From the NCBI GenBank assembly GCA_029262335.1, contig JAJCZQ010000005.1, forward strand, positions 1-47,966: a stretch of DNA of 47,966 nucleotides, written 5' to 3'. The stretch comes from Deltaproteobacteria bacterium. GTDB taxonomy: Bacteria > Desulfobacterota_D > UBA1144 > Nemesobacterales > JAJCZQ01. Positions 6,060-16,139 of this stretch are shown here, piece by piece; position 1 is the first letter of the stretch, and each line of letters starts with the position of its first letter. The notes beneath the pieces are model-generated. The model did no database searches and was not told the DNA's origin. It was given only the letters and a program-made list of their open reading frames with translations. Both the position numbers and the translations under genes were made by a program.

Positions 6060-9000
6060 ATGAGTAAAAATTTACATGGGTTATTAAAAAAACAGATAAA
6101 GCAGTATTTTAAGATCGAAAGTGAAAAAGATCTTCCGGATGATATTGATAAATTCCTTTCGACGGTAAACAGTACATATGTTAATTTTGATAATCAGAAC
6201 CAAAAACTAAAAGAGTCCAGCACTGAATACCGTATTTCTGTAGAGGATCTTGAGTTAAAAATTCAGGAGCGTACAAAAGAGCTGGAGAAATTAAACCTTG
6301 AACTGAAAAAAGAGATTGATGAAAGAAAAAGAATTGAGACAGCACTCACAAAAAATCTTCTAAAGACTTCAAGAATAAGTAAATATGAAGCTATAATAAA
6401 CTCAGTAACGCAGAGTGTGCACCAATCCCTTAAATTGACAGACGTACTTGAATACGCAGTTGATTCCATTAGTAAAAACATTGATTCGGTTATGCATTCA
6501 ACAATTTATCTAATTGAAGATGATGAAGCAGTTATGCATGTTCACAGGGGTTTTTCAAAAAATTATATTAAAAGAGCTTCAAGGATACCAAGGGGCAGGG
6601 GCCTGATCTGGAAAACCATTAATGAAGCCCGGACCCAATTTGTTCTTGATACAAGTAAGGATGAAGCAATCGGACAGGCCGGTATCAGGATGGGTATTGC
6701 AAGTTACATATCCATACCTCTATTTCACGGGCCTGAAACCATCGGGGTACTTGCTGTTACATCTTCAGATATTAATGGTTTTACCGAAGATGATCTCAAA
6801 GTAACTGAAATTGTTGCTCAGCAGATACAGACCGCAATAGATAACGCCAGGAAAGCTGAAGCCCTTGTACAGTCAGAGAAAAAAATAAAAGAAAATCTTA
6901 AAGAACTGTCTGTTAAAAACAGATATGAATCAATTATCAGCAGTATTGTACAGAGTGTACATAAATCAATACGCCTGGATGATGTACTACAAAACGCAGT
7001 CAATTCAATAAAAAAGAATTTAAAACAGTGTTCTCATGTTGCAATTTATCTTGTAGAAGATGACATGGCGGTAATGAGGGCATTCAGGGGTTATGAAAAG
7101 CAGGATTATTTTATTTCAGTAGTAAAATCCATTCCCAAACCAAAAGGTTTTACCTGGAACACAATAATAAATAACAGTATTGTGGTATGTGAGGATATAG
7201 ACAAAGACAAGAACATTGGGCCAGCGGGAAGAAAGGTAGGGTCCAAAAGTTATATATGCTTACCCCTCAGTGTTGAAGGTAAAACTGTTGGGTCCATAAA
7301 TCTTCATTCCAAAAAGAAAAAAGCCTTTAGTGGTGATGATATTAAATTAATCGAAGATTTATCTTTGCAGGTAGGAGTTGCAATCATAAATGCAAATAAG
7401 GCTGAAGAACTAAATATAAGAAATAATCACCTGGAACTTTTAAACAAACTTTCGGAAATAGTACACAAATCTCTAAATATAAATGAAGTATATAATCTTG
7501 CCCTTGATGAGATTATTTCCATCGACAATGTGGATATTGCCGGTATTTATCTTGTAGACGGGAAAACGGGTGATGCAGTAATACAGGACCATAGAAATTT
7601 TCCAGACGGCTATTTAAAAAAAGCTGCGAGAATTAAACCGGGAGTAGGACTTACCTGGAAAATAATAAGGACCGGGAAAACTCACCACATCGAAAATGTT
7701 CAGAAAGATCCCGATCTTGGTCCTGCAGGAAAAAAAATGGGATGGCACTGTGTTCTTGGAATACCTTTACTAATAAATAATCACGTTGAAGGTGTTGTGT
7801 GGTTTATAAGCTATGATGTACAAAAATATGCAGATGACCAGATAGAACTGTTTACTGCAATTACTAATCAGATATCAATATCAATATCCAAGGCGCAGCT
7901 TTATGAGGATCTGTCAAAGAAGAGTAAGTATGAAAAAATACTTGGTTCTGTGACCCAAAGTGTTCACAGGTCTATCTATCTGGAAGAAATATTCGATTAT
8001 GCAGTAGAGTCTTTAAGTAAAAATGTGGATGCAGTAAAACATGCTGCTGTGTATATGATTGAAGGTGATAAGGCAGTAATGAAAGCTCACAGGGGATTTA
8101 CAAAAAAATACAGGGAACGGGCCGAAGTGATACCATACGGAAAAGGGCTTGTCTGGAAAACAATATTTGCAGAGCAGGCACGTTATGTGACCGATACAAC
8201 TCACGATGACGCTATTGGTGAAGCAGGTATTAAAATGGGTATTAAGAGTTATCTTTCAGTCCCGATTTACAACCAGGACAGTGTGGTTGGTGTACAGGTA
8301 ATTACCTCTTCAAAGATTGAAGCATTTGATCAGGATGAACTGGTATTGTTTGAAAATATTTCCAAACAGATACAGTCAGCTGTGGACAATGCACAAAAAG
8401 CTCAAGCACTTTTTAAGAGTGAAGAATACAACAAACTGCTTATTGGCAACATTAAGGATTATGCAATTTTTATGATAGATAATGACGGCTACGTCGAAAA
8501 CTGGAACAAAGGTGCAGAAAAACTCATTCAGTATAAGGATTCGGAAATTTTAGGAAAACCGTATTCGACGTTTTATTTTCCTGATGACATTGAAAAAGGT
8601 ATTCCGTCGGACTGCCTGAAAATTGCCTCTCTTGAAAATGCATATGAACATGATGTATGGATAGTAAAAAAAGATAAGACCAGTTTTTGGGCAAATATTA
8701 TGATTAATTCTCTCAGGGATATTGATGGGGATTTAATTGGCTACTCGGTGGCTATGCACGATATTACTGAGAAGAAAAAAGCTGCAGAAGATCTTGCTGA
8801 GTATGCATCTAAACTTGAGAGAAGTAATGAAGAGCTTGAACAGTTTGCCTATGTAGCTTCTCACGATCTGCAGGAGCCCCTTCGTATGGTTGGCAGTTAT
8901 TTAGGACTGCTTGAGAGAAGGTATAAAGACAAGATTGATAAGGATGCTTCTGACTTTATATTTTATGCAGTAGACGGTGCAAAAAGAATGCAGATCCTTA

Positions 9001-9506
9001 TTAATGACCTGCTCTCTTATTCAAGGGTCAGTACACGCGGGAATCCATTTGAAATTATAAACTGCAGAGAACTTATAGAAGGTGTTCTGAAAAACCTTGA
9101 AATTGCGATAAAAGAAACCGGTGCAACAATCACACTTGGAAGGCTTCCTGACCAGTTTGTTGTTGATAAAACACAGATAAGCCAGTTGATTCAAAATCTA
9201 ACCGGGAATGCTCTAAAGTTTTGTAAAAATACAAAACCCGAAATTGAAATAAGTGCAGAAGGTGAAGAAAACCGCTGGGTTTTCGCTGTTAAAGACAATG
9301 GGATAGGGATAGAACCTGAATACTTTGAAAGAATTTTCATTATTTTTCAAAGACTTCACGGGAAAGCAGAATATGCGGGTACAGGTATTGGACTCGCAAT
9401 TTGTAAAAAAATTGTGTTAAGGCACGATGGTGATATCTGGGTTACTTCGGAACCGGGTAATGGCAGTACGTTTCATTTCACTATTCCGAAGAGAGGAGGG
9501 ATTTAG
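6060..9506 (+). CDS. Soluble sensor histidine kinase with four tandem GAF domains and one PAS domain
   Basis: This 1148-residue protein has no membrane segment. After an N-terminal coiled coil (about 45-100) come four GAF domains at about 108-265, 288-447, 460-610 and 623-775. A PAS/PAC domain follows (about 788-905), then a HisKA domain with phospho-acceptor H935 in ASHDLQEP, and a HATPase domain with N1050, DNGIGI (1079-1084) and [11 protein letters not shown]1 and GAF4 are strikingly alike (AHRGF, GKGL-WKTI, DAIG-AGI-MGI), indicating internal duplication. No canonical chromophore-binding Cys is evident, so a bilin-type photoreceptor is not supported. It is followed immediately by two receiver genes, forming a phosphorelay operon under a sigma-54 promoter. 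Confidence 0.93.
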   Translation: MSKNLHGLLKKQIKQYFKIESEKDLPDDIDKFLSTVNSTYVNFDNQNQKLKESSTEYRISVEDLELKIQERTKELEKLNLELKKEIDERKRIETALTKNLLKTSRISKYEAIINSVTQSVHQSLKLTDVLEYAVDSISKNIDSVMHSTIYLIEDDEAVMHVHRGFSKNYIKRASRIPRGRGLIWKTINEARTQFVLDTSKDEAIGQAGIRMGIASYISIPLFHGPETIGVLAVTSSDINGFTEDDLKVTEIVAQQIQTAIDNARKAEALVQSEKKIKENLKELSVKNRYESIISSIVQSVHKSIRLDDVLQNAVNSIKKNLKQCSHVAIYLVEDDMAVMRAFRGYEKQDYFISVVKSIPKPKGFTWNTIINNSIVVCEDIDKDKNIGPAGRKVGSKSYICLPLSVEGKTVGSINLHSKKKKAFSGDDIKLIEDLSLQVGVAIINANKAEELNIRNNHLELLNKLSEIVHKSLNINEVYNLALDEIISIDNVDIAGIYLVDGKTGDAVIQDHRNFPDGYLKKAARIKPGVGLTWKIIRTGKTHHIENVQKDPDLGPAGKKMGWHCVLGIPLLINNHVEGVVWFISYDVQKYADDQIELFTAITNQISISISKAQLYEDLSKKSKYEKILGSVTQSVHRSIYLEEIFDYAVESLSKNVDAVKHAAVYMIEGDKAVMKAHRGFTKKYRERAEVIPYGKGLVWKTIFAEQARYVTDTTHDDAIGEAGIKMGIKSYLSVPIYNQDSVVGVQVITSSKIEAFDQDELVLFENISKQIQSAVDNAQKAQALFKSEEYNKLLIGNIKDYAIFMIDNDGYVENWNKGAEKLIQYKDSEILGKPYSTFYFPDDIEKGIPSDCLKIASLENAYEHDVWIVKKDKTSFWANIMINSLRDIDGDLIGYSVAMHDITEKKKAAEDLAEYASKLERSNEELEQFAYVASHDLQEPLRMVGSYLGLLERRYKDKIDKDASDFIFYAVDGAKRMQILINDLLSYSRVSTRGNPFEIINCRELIEGVLKNLEIAIKETGATITLGRLPDQFVVDKTQISQLIQNLTGNALKFCKNTKPEIEISAEGEENRWVFAVKDNGIGIEPEYFERIFIIFQRLHGKAEYAGTGIGLAICKKIVLRHDGDIWVTSEPGNGSTFHFTIPKRGGI

Positions 9507-9508
9507 TA

Positions 9509-9955
9509 TTGCTGAAAAACCCAATAAGCAGTCCAATTGAAATCTTACTTGTAGAGGACAACCCGGGTGATGTCAGGTTAACACAGGAAGTTCTAAAGGA
9601 AGGTAAAGTTCATAATACTTTAAGTATCGTTGAAAACGGGGTAGAGGCAATTTCGTTTTTAAAAAAAGAGAATGAATACAAAGATGCACCAACACCCGAC
9701 CTTATACTGCTTGATCTGAATCTTCCCAAGAAAGACGGAAGAGAAGTGTTGCTGGATATAAAGAAAGACAAGGATTTAAAAAAGATTCCTGTTGTTGTAC
9801 TGACAACATCACAGGCAGAGGAAGATATTTTAAATGTCTATGACCTTAATGCAAACTGCTACGTCAGTAAACCGGTTGATTTGGGCCAGTTTATTGATGT
9901 AGTAAAATCTATAGAGGATTTTTGGCTAAGTATTGTAAAATTGCCAACCAGGTAA
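9509..9955 (+). CDS. Rcp1-type response regulator, receiver only
   Basis: The 148-residue protein is a single receiver domain of the Rcp1 class, typical partners of GAF-rich and phytochrome-like kinases. The pocket is E16/D17 (VEDNPGD), the phospho-acceptor is D69 ([11 protein letters not shown]), the switch Thr is about T99-T100 and the conserved Lys is K121 (KPVD). It starts with TTG, supported by a strong GAGGAGGG 8 bp upstream, and begins 2 bp after the kinase stop. It is probably the direct phosphorylation target of the kinase and has no output domain. Confidence 0.88.
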   Translation: MLKNPISSPIEILLVEDNPGDVRLTQEVLKEGKVHNTLSIVENGVEAISFLKKENEYKDAPTPDLILLDLNLPKKDGREVLLDIKKDKDLKKIPVVVLTTSQAEEDILNVYDLNANCYVSKPVDLGQFIDVVKSIEDFWLSIVKLPTR

Positions 9956-9960
9956 AAGAT

Positions 9961-11484
9961 ATGGATCTAAAAATATTAAAACTACTGTTAGTAGAAGATA
10001 ATCCCGGGGATGCCAGGCTGCTCCAGGAGACACTTCACGATGTAGAGTCACTTAAATTTGATATTTACACTGTGGATAATCTGGCATCTGCTATTGAGAC
10101 ACTCGGACTTGAAGATTTTGACATTGTACTTCTTGACCTGTCACTGCCGGATAGTCAGGGGCTTGAAACATGCATGAAGCTCAGGGGTGAATTCCCTGAA
10201 ATTCCGGTGATTGTACTGACCGGACTTGATGATGAAGAACTTGCCCTAAGAGCACTCCACCAGGGAGCGCAGGACTATCTGGTTAAGGGTCAATTTGAAA
10301 CAAATCTTCTTCTTCGTTCTATGCGTTATGGAATTGAGAGAAAGAAAATTGAGAGGGAAACCCTTCGAAACCAGAAGTTTCAGTCTCTTGAGGCACTTGC
10401 CGAGGGAATCGCCCATGATTTTAATAATCTGCTAAGCAGTATTTTGGGTAATTTGTCCCTTGCACGTGTCACACTAAAACCCTCAAATAAAATATTTGGA
10501 AATTTAAAGCTTGCAGAAGATGCGGCATTTAAGGCAAAGGACCTTACAAAGCAGTTTCTCAGTCTCACACAGGGCGGTGACCCTGTTAAAAAGACAGTGG
10601 CAATTGATGGCCTGTTAAAAGAATTTGCAAGATCTTCACTTGGTGAATCAAATATAATGCTGCAGTTTAATATTGCTGAAGGCCTTTGGCCGGTTGAAGC
10701 CGACCAGGCACAGCTGGGGCAGGTAGTTAATAATATTATTGCTGATGCCAAAGAGTTGTTTGTAAAAGGTGGATTAATAAACATTCGTGCTACTAACCTC
10801 ACAATCGGGAGCGAAGAATCACTGATTCTTACCCCTGGCAGCCAGCATGTTAAAATTGATATACATTGTAAACAGCTTGGAATAAACAAAGAAACAGAGA
10901 AAGGAAAAATTGACCCGTTGAATACTGGCGGAGGCGAAGGAAGTGGTATAAGACTTGCGACTTCACACTCTATTATTGAGAGGCACGGCGGATATCTTGA
11001 GACAGTGCCGGATACCGGTTCGGGCAAGATAACATCGATTTATATACCGGCTAGTGCCGAAGTCGATACAAAGGTAGAGAAAAAAGTTGAGAAGATAGTT
11101 TCAGGAAAAGGTAAAGTCCTAATTATGGAAGATGATGTCCTTGTAAGAGATACGGTAATAGCGATGATTAACAGGCTGGGATATGATGTGGACTATGCAG
11201 GCGATGCCGAAGAAACTATTGAAAAATATGAAAAATCCTTTAGCAACGGCAATGCCTTTGATGCTGTACTCATTGACTTAACGGTAAATGGTGAACTGCA
11301 GGGTATTGAGGCAATTGAAAAACTAAAACTTATTAATCCGGAAGTAGTTGCTATTTTATCTACTGGTTATCTTAATAATCCGGTCATTAAGGAATATAAG
11401 GAGTACGGCTTCAGGGAAATGCTGCATAAACCCTATGATATGAACGAACTTGGCAATGCTCTAAAAAGTTCAATGAATGAATGA
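9961..11484 (+). CDS. Hybrid REC-HisKA-degenerate ATPase-REC signalling protein
   Basis: Of 507 residues, about 5-125 form a receiver domain with D59 as acceptor (LLDLSLPDSQG). A HisKA-like helix pair follows with H152 in GIAHDFNNLL, then an ATPase-like region (about 245-365) and a second receiver (about 384-505) with D439 and K490. The ATPase region is decayed. The N-box Asn is replaced (NNIIADAKEL) and the DxGxG G1 box reads CKQLGI, although the later GGGEGSGIRLA survives. Kinase activity is therefore doubtful; it may be a phospho-accepting scaffold or relay element. The ATG at 9961 is chosen because it follows the previous stop by 5 bp; a TTG at 9922 is an alternative. Confidence 0.87.
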   Translation: MDLKILKLLLVEDNPGDARLLQETLHDVESLKFDIYTVDNLASAIETLGLEDFDIVLLDLSLPDSQGLETCMKLRGEFPEIPVIVLTGLDDEELALRALHQGAQDYLVKGQFETNLLLRSMRYGIERKKIERETLRNQKFQSLEALAEGIAHDFNNLLSSILGNLSLARVTLKPSNKIFGNLKLAEDAAFKAKDLTKQFLSLTQGGDPVKKTVAIDGLLKEFARSSLGESNIMLQFNIAEGLWPVEADQAQLGQVVNNIIADAKELFVKGGLINIRATNLTIGSEESLILTPGSQHVKIDIHCKQLGINKETEKGKIDPLNTGGGEGSGIRLATSHSIIERHGGYLETVPDTGSGKITSIYIPASAEVDTKVEKKVEKIVSGKGKVLIMEDDVLVRDTVIAMINRLGYDVDYAGDAEETIEKYEKSFSNGNAFDAVLIDLTVNGELQGIEAIEKLKLINPEVVAILSTGYLNNPVIKEYKEYGFREMLHKPYDMNELGNALKSSMNE

Positions 11485-11519
11485 TTTTTACTGTTAAATA
11501 ATAAGTTGAAATAATTCGA

Positions 11520-12809
11520 TCAGGGCATAGGAAGGATTTTAGTTCTCTTTAAAGTGCTTTTCAAACTTTCATTATCAATCTCATCATCAATATTGGTGTA
11601 AGTATAATTGCCCATATAAATACGCCTGCTTTTTTCATCAAGATCTGATGACCGTTTTTTCTTCGATTTTACAAAATAATTTTTCTTGTCGTCAATCGGT
11701 ATTTCACTATTGGCAAGACGGGAGACTATATATTCCCAGGAAACATCCCGTACATCATTTGTATTGTAAAAATTATTTAAATCAACTTCAGTTACAGTCC
11801 CTGATAAGCTGGTGTCTTTTTTTAATATGGAATTTCCTGAAAAACTAAATCCGAATGTAACAAGCAGTATTAAGAATGCAAGAATAACCGGTGTGGAAGT
11901 TTTCAATTTGTAAACATTAAGAAAATTAGAAGTATTTGTTTTAAATTTACTTAGAAGGTTTTTATAGCCAATTAGTTCTGAGGGGTCAAAGAAGAGGCGC
12001 GGCTCAAGTGACTTATCAAGATCCTGAAGGAGTTCGTCGGTATCCCTGTAACGGTCGACCGGATTTCTGGAAATAGATTTTAAAATCACCTTTCCAAGTT
12101 TTCTCGGCAGTTCCGGATTTATAATCCAGGGAGGTACTCTTGGGTTTTCAAGGTGACCCTTCATTATTGCATACTCAGTATTACCCTTAAAAGGGACCTG
12201 GCCCGTAACCATCCTGTAAAGGGTTATTCCAAAGGAATAAATATCCGATTCTATACCTACGTCTTCACCAAGAATATGTTCAGGTGACATGTAAGTGTAA
12301 GAACCTACAAGTCCGGACTTGGTGTTTTTGTCATCGCCTATAATTTTTGTAATACCAAAATCGGTGACTTTAACTACACCTTCTTTGTTAAACATTATGT
12401 TGCTGGGTTTAATATCCCTGTGGGCAAGCCCCTTGGAGTGCATGTAGTTAAGTGCACTTAATATGCCCCTGGATATACTGAGGGCTTCTTCGATGGGTAG
12501 TTTATTTCTCCTTGTCAGAAGCTCTTCAAGTGTTTCCCCGTCGATATACTCCATAATAAGGTAGGTCTCATCATCTTCTTCGATAAAATTCATGATGTTT
12601 ACAACATTGGGATGAAGGAGCTGGGCCTGAATTTTTGCTTCACTAAGGAACTTGCTTTTCATATTCTGGTTTGAGGCAAACTGAGGAGAAAGTACCTTGA
12701 TAGCTACAAACTGCTCCAGCCTGGTATGGATACCTTTATATACAACACCCATACCGCCAAAGGCAATTTTTTCTATAATTTTGTAAGAACCAACTGTTTT
12801 GCTAAGCAT
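11520..12809 (-). CDS. Membrane-anchored Ser/Thr protein kinase (PknB-like)
   Basis: The 429-residue protein has an N-terminal Hanks-type kinase domain (about 8-270). It contains the glycine loop FGGMGVVYKG, catalytic Lys K38 (VAIKVL), HRDIKPSN with D132, DFG with D150, and MSPEH in the activation segment. All residues needed for catalysis are present. A single membrane helix follows at about 310-328. About 100 polar residues, presumably periplasmic, come after it, without PASTA or other repeats I recognise. A TATAAT box lies 6 nt before the ATG with no Shine-Dalgarno sequence, so the message may be leaderless. It converges on the phosphorelay operon, and its substrates are unknown. Confidence 0.92.
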   Translation of the reverse strand: MLSKTVGSYKIIEKIAFGGMGVVYKGIHTRLEQFVAIKVLSPQFASNQNMKSKFLSEAKIQAQLLHPNVVNIMNFIEEDDETYLIMEYIDGETLEELLTRRNKLPIEEALSISRGILSALNYMHSKGLAHRDIKPSNIMFNKEGVVKVTDFGITKIIGDDKNTKSGLVGSYTYMSPEHILGEDVGIESDIYSFGITLYRMVTGQVPFKGNTEYAIMKGHLENPRVPPWIINPELPRKLGKVILKSISRNPVDRYRDTDELLQDLDKSLEPRLFFDPSELIGYKNLLSKFKTNTSNFLNVYKLKTSTPVILAFLILLVTFGFSFSGNSILKKDTSLSGTVTEVDLNNFYNTNDVRDVSWEYIVSRLANSEIPIDDKKNYFVKSKKKRSSDLDEKSRRIYMGNYTYTNIDDEIDNESLKSTLKRTKILPMP

Positions 12810-12815
12810 ATATTA

Positions 12816-12821
12816 ATTATA
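12816..12821 (-). promoter_or_regulatory. -10 box of the Ser/Thr kinase gene, predicted leaderless
   Basis: Minus-strand TATAAT ends 6 nt before the ATG at 12809. No good -35 hexamer is visible at the usual distance. Confidence 0.45.
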
Positions 12822-12871
12822 CTAACACTATAGAACTAAAATAAATACTGTTTTTTTAGTATATGAACTGC

Positions 12872-13189
12872 CTAAAGTTTTATTTTCCCCGTTAAAATAT
12901 CTTTAAACATTACAATATCTCCCATGATACTGTAGAACGGGTATTTAAAAGTGGCCGGTTTATTCTTCTCAATAAAGTAGTGTCCAATCCAGGCAGGACC
13001 GTAACCAAATACAGGTAATAGTATGAGTAGAGCCCATTTTTTTGTGATTATTACAATGACCAGGATTGATAAAGCGCAAAGAAGTCCCACAAAGTGCAGC
13101 CTGCGGTTTAACCTGTCTCCGTGCTCCGAGAGATAATACGGGTAAAATTCAGAAAAGCTTTCAAACTCCTTCTCTGTATTGTTTTCCAT
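12872..13189 (-). CDS. Mpo1-like/DUF962 membrane protein
   Basis: The 105-residue product matches the DUF962 (Mpo1-like) family over its full length. Signatures include FYPYYLSEHGDRLNRRLHF, WIGHYFIEKNKPATF and a final GDIVMFKDIL. Two hydrophobic helices lie at about 32-62. Yeast Mpo1 is an Fe(II)-dependent dioxygenase in fatty-acid alpha-oxidation that uses conserved His residues, and the His of RRLHF and GHYFIEKN are retained here. Whether bacterial members share this activity is not established. The gene begins 12 bp after the NADH dehydrogenase stop, so the two are probably cotranscribed. No Shine-Dalgarno sequence is evident. Confidence 0.85.
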   Translation of the reverse strand: MENNTEKEFESFSEFYPYYLSEHGDRLNRRLHFVGLLCALSILVIVIITKKWALLILLPVFGYGPAWIGHYFIEKNKPATFKYPFYSIMGDIVMFKDILTGKIKL

Positions 13190-13201
13190 ATATTAATATT
13201 T

Positions 13202-15223
13202 TTATAATGATTTCATGGTTATGTAAAGTAGTTTTTCGGCCCTTATATAACCAGCAAGATTGTTATCAATAAAATTATTTACAACAAAAAGCCGTTTGAT
13301 GCCATGTTCCTTCATTGTTGATGCAGCCGTCAATGCCGTATCAGATGCGGCAACGGTTATGGGGTCTTTAATCATGCAATCACTTACGGGTGTTTTTGTT
13401 GTAGATCCGTTCTCAATTGCCCTGAAAAGGTCGGACCTTGTAATTACACCCTTTAGTTTTTCATCGGATACTATGCAGCAAAAATCCTTTGAAGTATCGT
13501 TAAATATTTCCAGAATGTCCTCAAAAGTCTGGCTCCCGTCAATTATAGTCTGTACCGGTTCAAGAAGTTCTGATACTTCTTTCTTTTCAAGAAGGTCGTG
13601 GACAATTGGCATTTTCTGCCAAATATTGACCCCTCTCCTTTTTATAGTTTCTTCAAGGAGTTTTCGAAATGGTTTTATTGCGCTTGTTTTTTCAAAGACA
13701 TGTTTTCCCATGACCAGAACTTCAACGTCAGACCTTGCCTTGATATTTGCAGTATGGGGAGTCCCGCTCAGTAGGGACATTTCGCCAAAAAAATCGTTTT
13801 CTCCAAGTACGGCAATAATTTCTTCCTTAGTATCGGGAGGTTTTATTCTTGTAACTTCAACTTCACCTTTTTCAAGAATATAGAAGTTATTGGAATTTTC
13901 ACCCTGTCTGAATATGTAGTCCCCGGGTTCATAATGTGCTTTGGCGACAGTATCAGTTTGCTGGATTTTTGTGTGTGCCAGGTCCCTGGCAAAGAAAATA
14001 TCCCATCCCCAGTCAAGACCTACTTTTACTTTTTTAGAAAACTTAGGGAGTTTGGACAGGTAAATCCCCCTCCACATAAACCAGGCAATAAATCCGGAAA
14101 TCCGGATACCCTTTATTTCTGCAACGGCATTATTACCACCGATTGAGCATAACAGCCCGATTGGTTTAAATATAAATGGTTTGGTTTCCTCTCCCTTCAT
14201 TACTCTTATTATATTAAGTGCAGTCTGATTTCCCTGTCTTTCTGCAAACTGCCCTGTAGGAGGGCACGGATTATTGTCATAGCTGTTAATTGTCCAGGCA
14301 CAGTCCCCGATTGCCCATGCATTTGTCTGGCCTTTAATTCTCATATCGGGTTCATTTAGTATTCTTCCCCTTTCCTTTTCAGCATTAAGGCGGTTAATTA
14401 CCGGCGGCATTGTATTTCCAACTGCACCAACAACAGTGCTGCCTTTAACCATCCTGTTTTCGCCGTAACCAACACCTTTATTTGTAACAAAGCTCGCATT
14501 TGTACCAAGTACAAAAGTTACGCCTGCTTTTTCCATTTTCTTCTGTGCAAAATCACGTAGTGAGGGGCTTACTTCGGGCAGTATCTGGTCCTGTCCATGA
14601 ATAACTGTTACAGTGACATCTTTTTCATCAATGTTCTTATAAAACCTGTTTGACCCTCTGACGAGGTCATTTATCTCGCCGGCAACTTCCACACCGCTGA
14701 ATCCCCCGCCGATTATTATAAAAGAAAGGAGATGTTTTTTTACAATTGGGTCTTCTTCAACCTCTGCTTTTTCAAGCTGTTCAATTACCTGTACCCTGAG
14801 GGCAATTGCATCACCAACAGTTTTAATAGGAAATGCATGGTCCTGCATACCTGGAATAATGCTAAGGTTTACTGCGGAACCGCAGCAGATGACAATATAG
14901 TCGTAGTCCAGTTTGTCATAAGTAAAGTTGTTGTTTTCATATGAAACAGTTTGTTTTTCAAGATCAATTGAGTGAACTTCTTCTGTGCGGCACCGGACGT
15001 GCGGGAGCATCTGCCTAAGAGGTGTTGTGACAGGGTCCGGGTCAAGTGACCCGCCTACAACTTCTGCAAGAAGTGGATGAAAAACCATATGGTTTTCCTT
15101 GTTGAAAAGTATTATTTCATTTTTTTTAAGGTCCAGTTTTTTAGAAAGGGTTTTTGCACATTTTACTCCGGCAAAACCTCCTCCCATTATTACAATTTTA
15201 GTTTTTTCTGGAATGTCGGACAT
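13202..15223 (-). CDS. ndh: Type II NADH dehydrogenase fused to cNMP-binding and CBS domains
   Basis: Residues 1 to about 415 form an NDH-2-like FAD oxidoreductase. The FAD-binding GGGFAG is at 14-19, the NAD(H)-binding GGGFSG at 172-177, and AIGDCAW at about 304-310 is the second FAD contact. NDH-2 passes electrons from NADH to quinone without pumping protons. Residues about 425-525 are a cyclic-nucleotide-binding domain (GDYIFRQGE, FFGEMSLLSGTPHTA). Residues about 545-673 are a CBS pair. In the phosphate-binding cassette the usual Arg is His490, so the ligand may not be cAMP. The natural reading is a respiratory dehydrogenase gated by nucleotide signals. It is cotranscribed with the DUF962 gene. 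Confidence 0.9.
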   Translation of the reverse strand: MSDIPEKTKIVIMGGGFAGVKCAKTLSKKLDLKKNEIILFNKENHMVFHPLLAEVVGGSLDPDPVTTPLRQMLPHVRCRTEEVHSIDLEKQTVSYENNNFTYDKLDYDYIVICCGSAVNLSIIPGMQDHAFPIKTVGDAIALRVQVIEQLEKAEVEEDPIVKKHLLSFIIIGGGFSGVEVAGEINDLVRGSNRFYKNIDEKDVTVTVIHGQDQILPEVSPSLRDFAQKKMEKAGVTFVLGTNASFVTNKGVGYGENRMVKGSTVVGAVGNTMPPVINRLNAEKERGRILNEPDMRIKGQTNAWAIGDCAWTINSYDNNPCPPTGQFAERQGNQTALNIIRVMKGEETKPFIFKPIGLLCSIGGNNAVAEIKGIRISGFIAWFMWRGIYLSKLPKFSKKVKVGLDWGWDIFFARDLAHTKIQQTDTVAKAHYEPGDYIFRQGENSNNFYILEKGEVEVTRIKPPDTKEEIIAVLGENDFFGEMSLLSGTPHTANIKARSDVEVLVMGKHVFEKTSAIKPFRKLLEETIKRRGVNIWQKMPIVHDLLEKKEVSELLEPVQTIIDGSQTFEDILEIFNDTSKDFCCIVSDEKLKGVITRSDLFRAIENGSTTKTPVSDCMIKDPITVAASDTALTAASTMKEHGIKRLFVVNNFIDNNLAGYIRAEKLLYITMKSL

Positions 15224-15305
15224 TTCTTTCAGGTTATCAGAAGTGATGCATTAATCAATATTATTAATAAAATAATTATAATTCAAAGATATTGGTAATT
15301 ACCGT

Positions 15306-15563
15306 TCATTCTGAATTTTCCTGTTCAAACGGATTTTCAATTGGTGTAAAAAGGGTGCAGTCAAGATATGTGCAGTTCTTATCGAGCTGGTACCAGAATT
15401 CATCCGAGCAATGGACCTTTATGTCGCAGGTATTGCATTTGTCTCCCTTTGGAATGACTATTTTGCAGGGTTTACTTGCGGAGCAGTCTTCGCAATTTTT
15501 CGCAATTCCGGAAAGCGGGATCATAAGAAAAGTAAATGTTAAAAGTATAAATTTAATATTCAT
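15306..15563 (-). CDS. Small secreted Cys-rich protein
   Basis: The 85-residue precursor has a Sec signal peptide (about residues 1-21, ending SGIAK). A short mature protein with eight cysteines follows: CEDC, C, CNTC, C, CTYLDC. The spacing suggests disulphide knots or metal binding. I do not recognise a family. It stands alone between the NADH dehydrogenase and VOC-protein genes, and no Shine-Dalgarno sequence is evident. Confidence 0.65.
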   Translation of the reverse strand: MNIKFILLTFTFLMIPLSGIAKNCEDCSASKPCKIVIPKGDKCNTCDIKVHCSDEFWYQLDKNCTYLDCTLFTPIENPFEQENSE

Positions 15564-15674
15564 GGCGAAAATTTAAATAAATTTTGTTAATATATGTTTA
15601 AATAAATAAGGTACTGAAAATGTTTACAAATACTTTCAAAAATTTGTTTTTATTAAAAAAAGGGGCTGAGGATT

Positions 15675-16109
15675 ATGGATATATTAAAAAAACTTAAGAG
15701 TAATGACCAGTTTATTTCGGGTATTGACCACGTGGCTATCGTAGTAAAAGATATGGACAGATCCATTAAATTTTATACCGAAATCCTGAATCTGGTGGTT
15801 TTATATGACGGCAGGAAAGACGGTGGTGATAAAAAATCATTTCTTGGAAAAAAAGAAAAGTCATTTGTTGCCCTAACGGAAGACAGTCAGAAGAATACTA
15901 ACGAAAATATTGTGGAATCTGTCTCTCATATTGCGTTCCGTGTGGAAAATGTGGAAGAGGCAAGGGAGATTCTTGAAAACAGGGGTATTGAGTTTGTGGA
16001 GATAATAGTAAGTGAAGACGGAACATCCGGGGCGTATCACTTCATTGACCCTGACGGGTTTGAGCTCGAAATATATGGCGGTACGGGCGAAATAATTCCG
16101 GCATATTAA
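15675..16109 (+). CDS. VOC-superfamily (glyoxalase/dioxygenase fold) protein
   Basis: This 144-residue protein shows the paired beta-alpha-beta modules of the vicinal oxygen chelate fold. The first begins IDHVAIVVKDMDRSIKFYTEIL and the second VSHIAFRVENVEEAREILENRG. The end, FIDPDGFELEIYGG, contains the metal-ligand Glu typical of the family, while the opening His of IDHVAI and the His of VSHIAF are the other expected ligands. Members include glyoxalase I, dioxygenases and antibiotic-resistance proteins, and the substrate cannot be told from sequence. GAGG lies 6 bp before the ATG. Confidence 0.85.
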   Translation: MDILKKLKSNDQFISGIDHVAIVVKDMDRSIKFYTEILNLVVLYDGRKDGGDKKSFLGKKEKSFVALTEDSQKNTNENIVESVSHIAFRVENVEEAREILENRGIEFVEIIVSEDGTSGAYHFIDPDGFELEIYGGTGEIIPAY

Positions 16110-16139
16110 TTTAATAATATTAGATTTGGGGAGATTTAT

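Noticed and set aside
6060-9506. Phytochrome-like photoreceptor function of the four-GAF kinase
   Set aside because: An Rcp1-type partner is present, but no GAF carries a recognisable bilin-attachment Cys-His motif and no PHY domain is seen.
10380-11027. 215-residue minus-strand frame inside the hybrid kinase gene
   Set aside because: It lies wholly antisense to a gene with recognisable domains and has no family motif or start signal.
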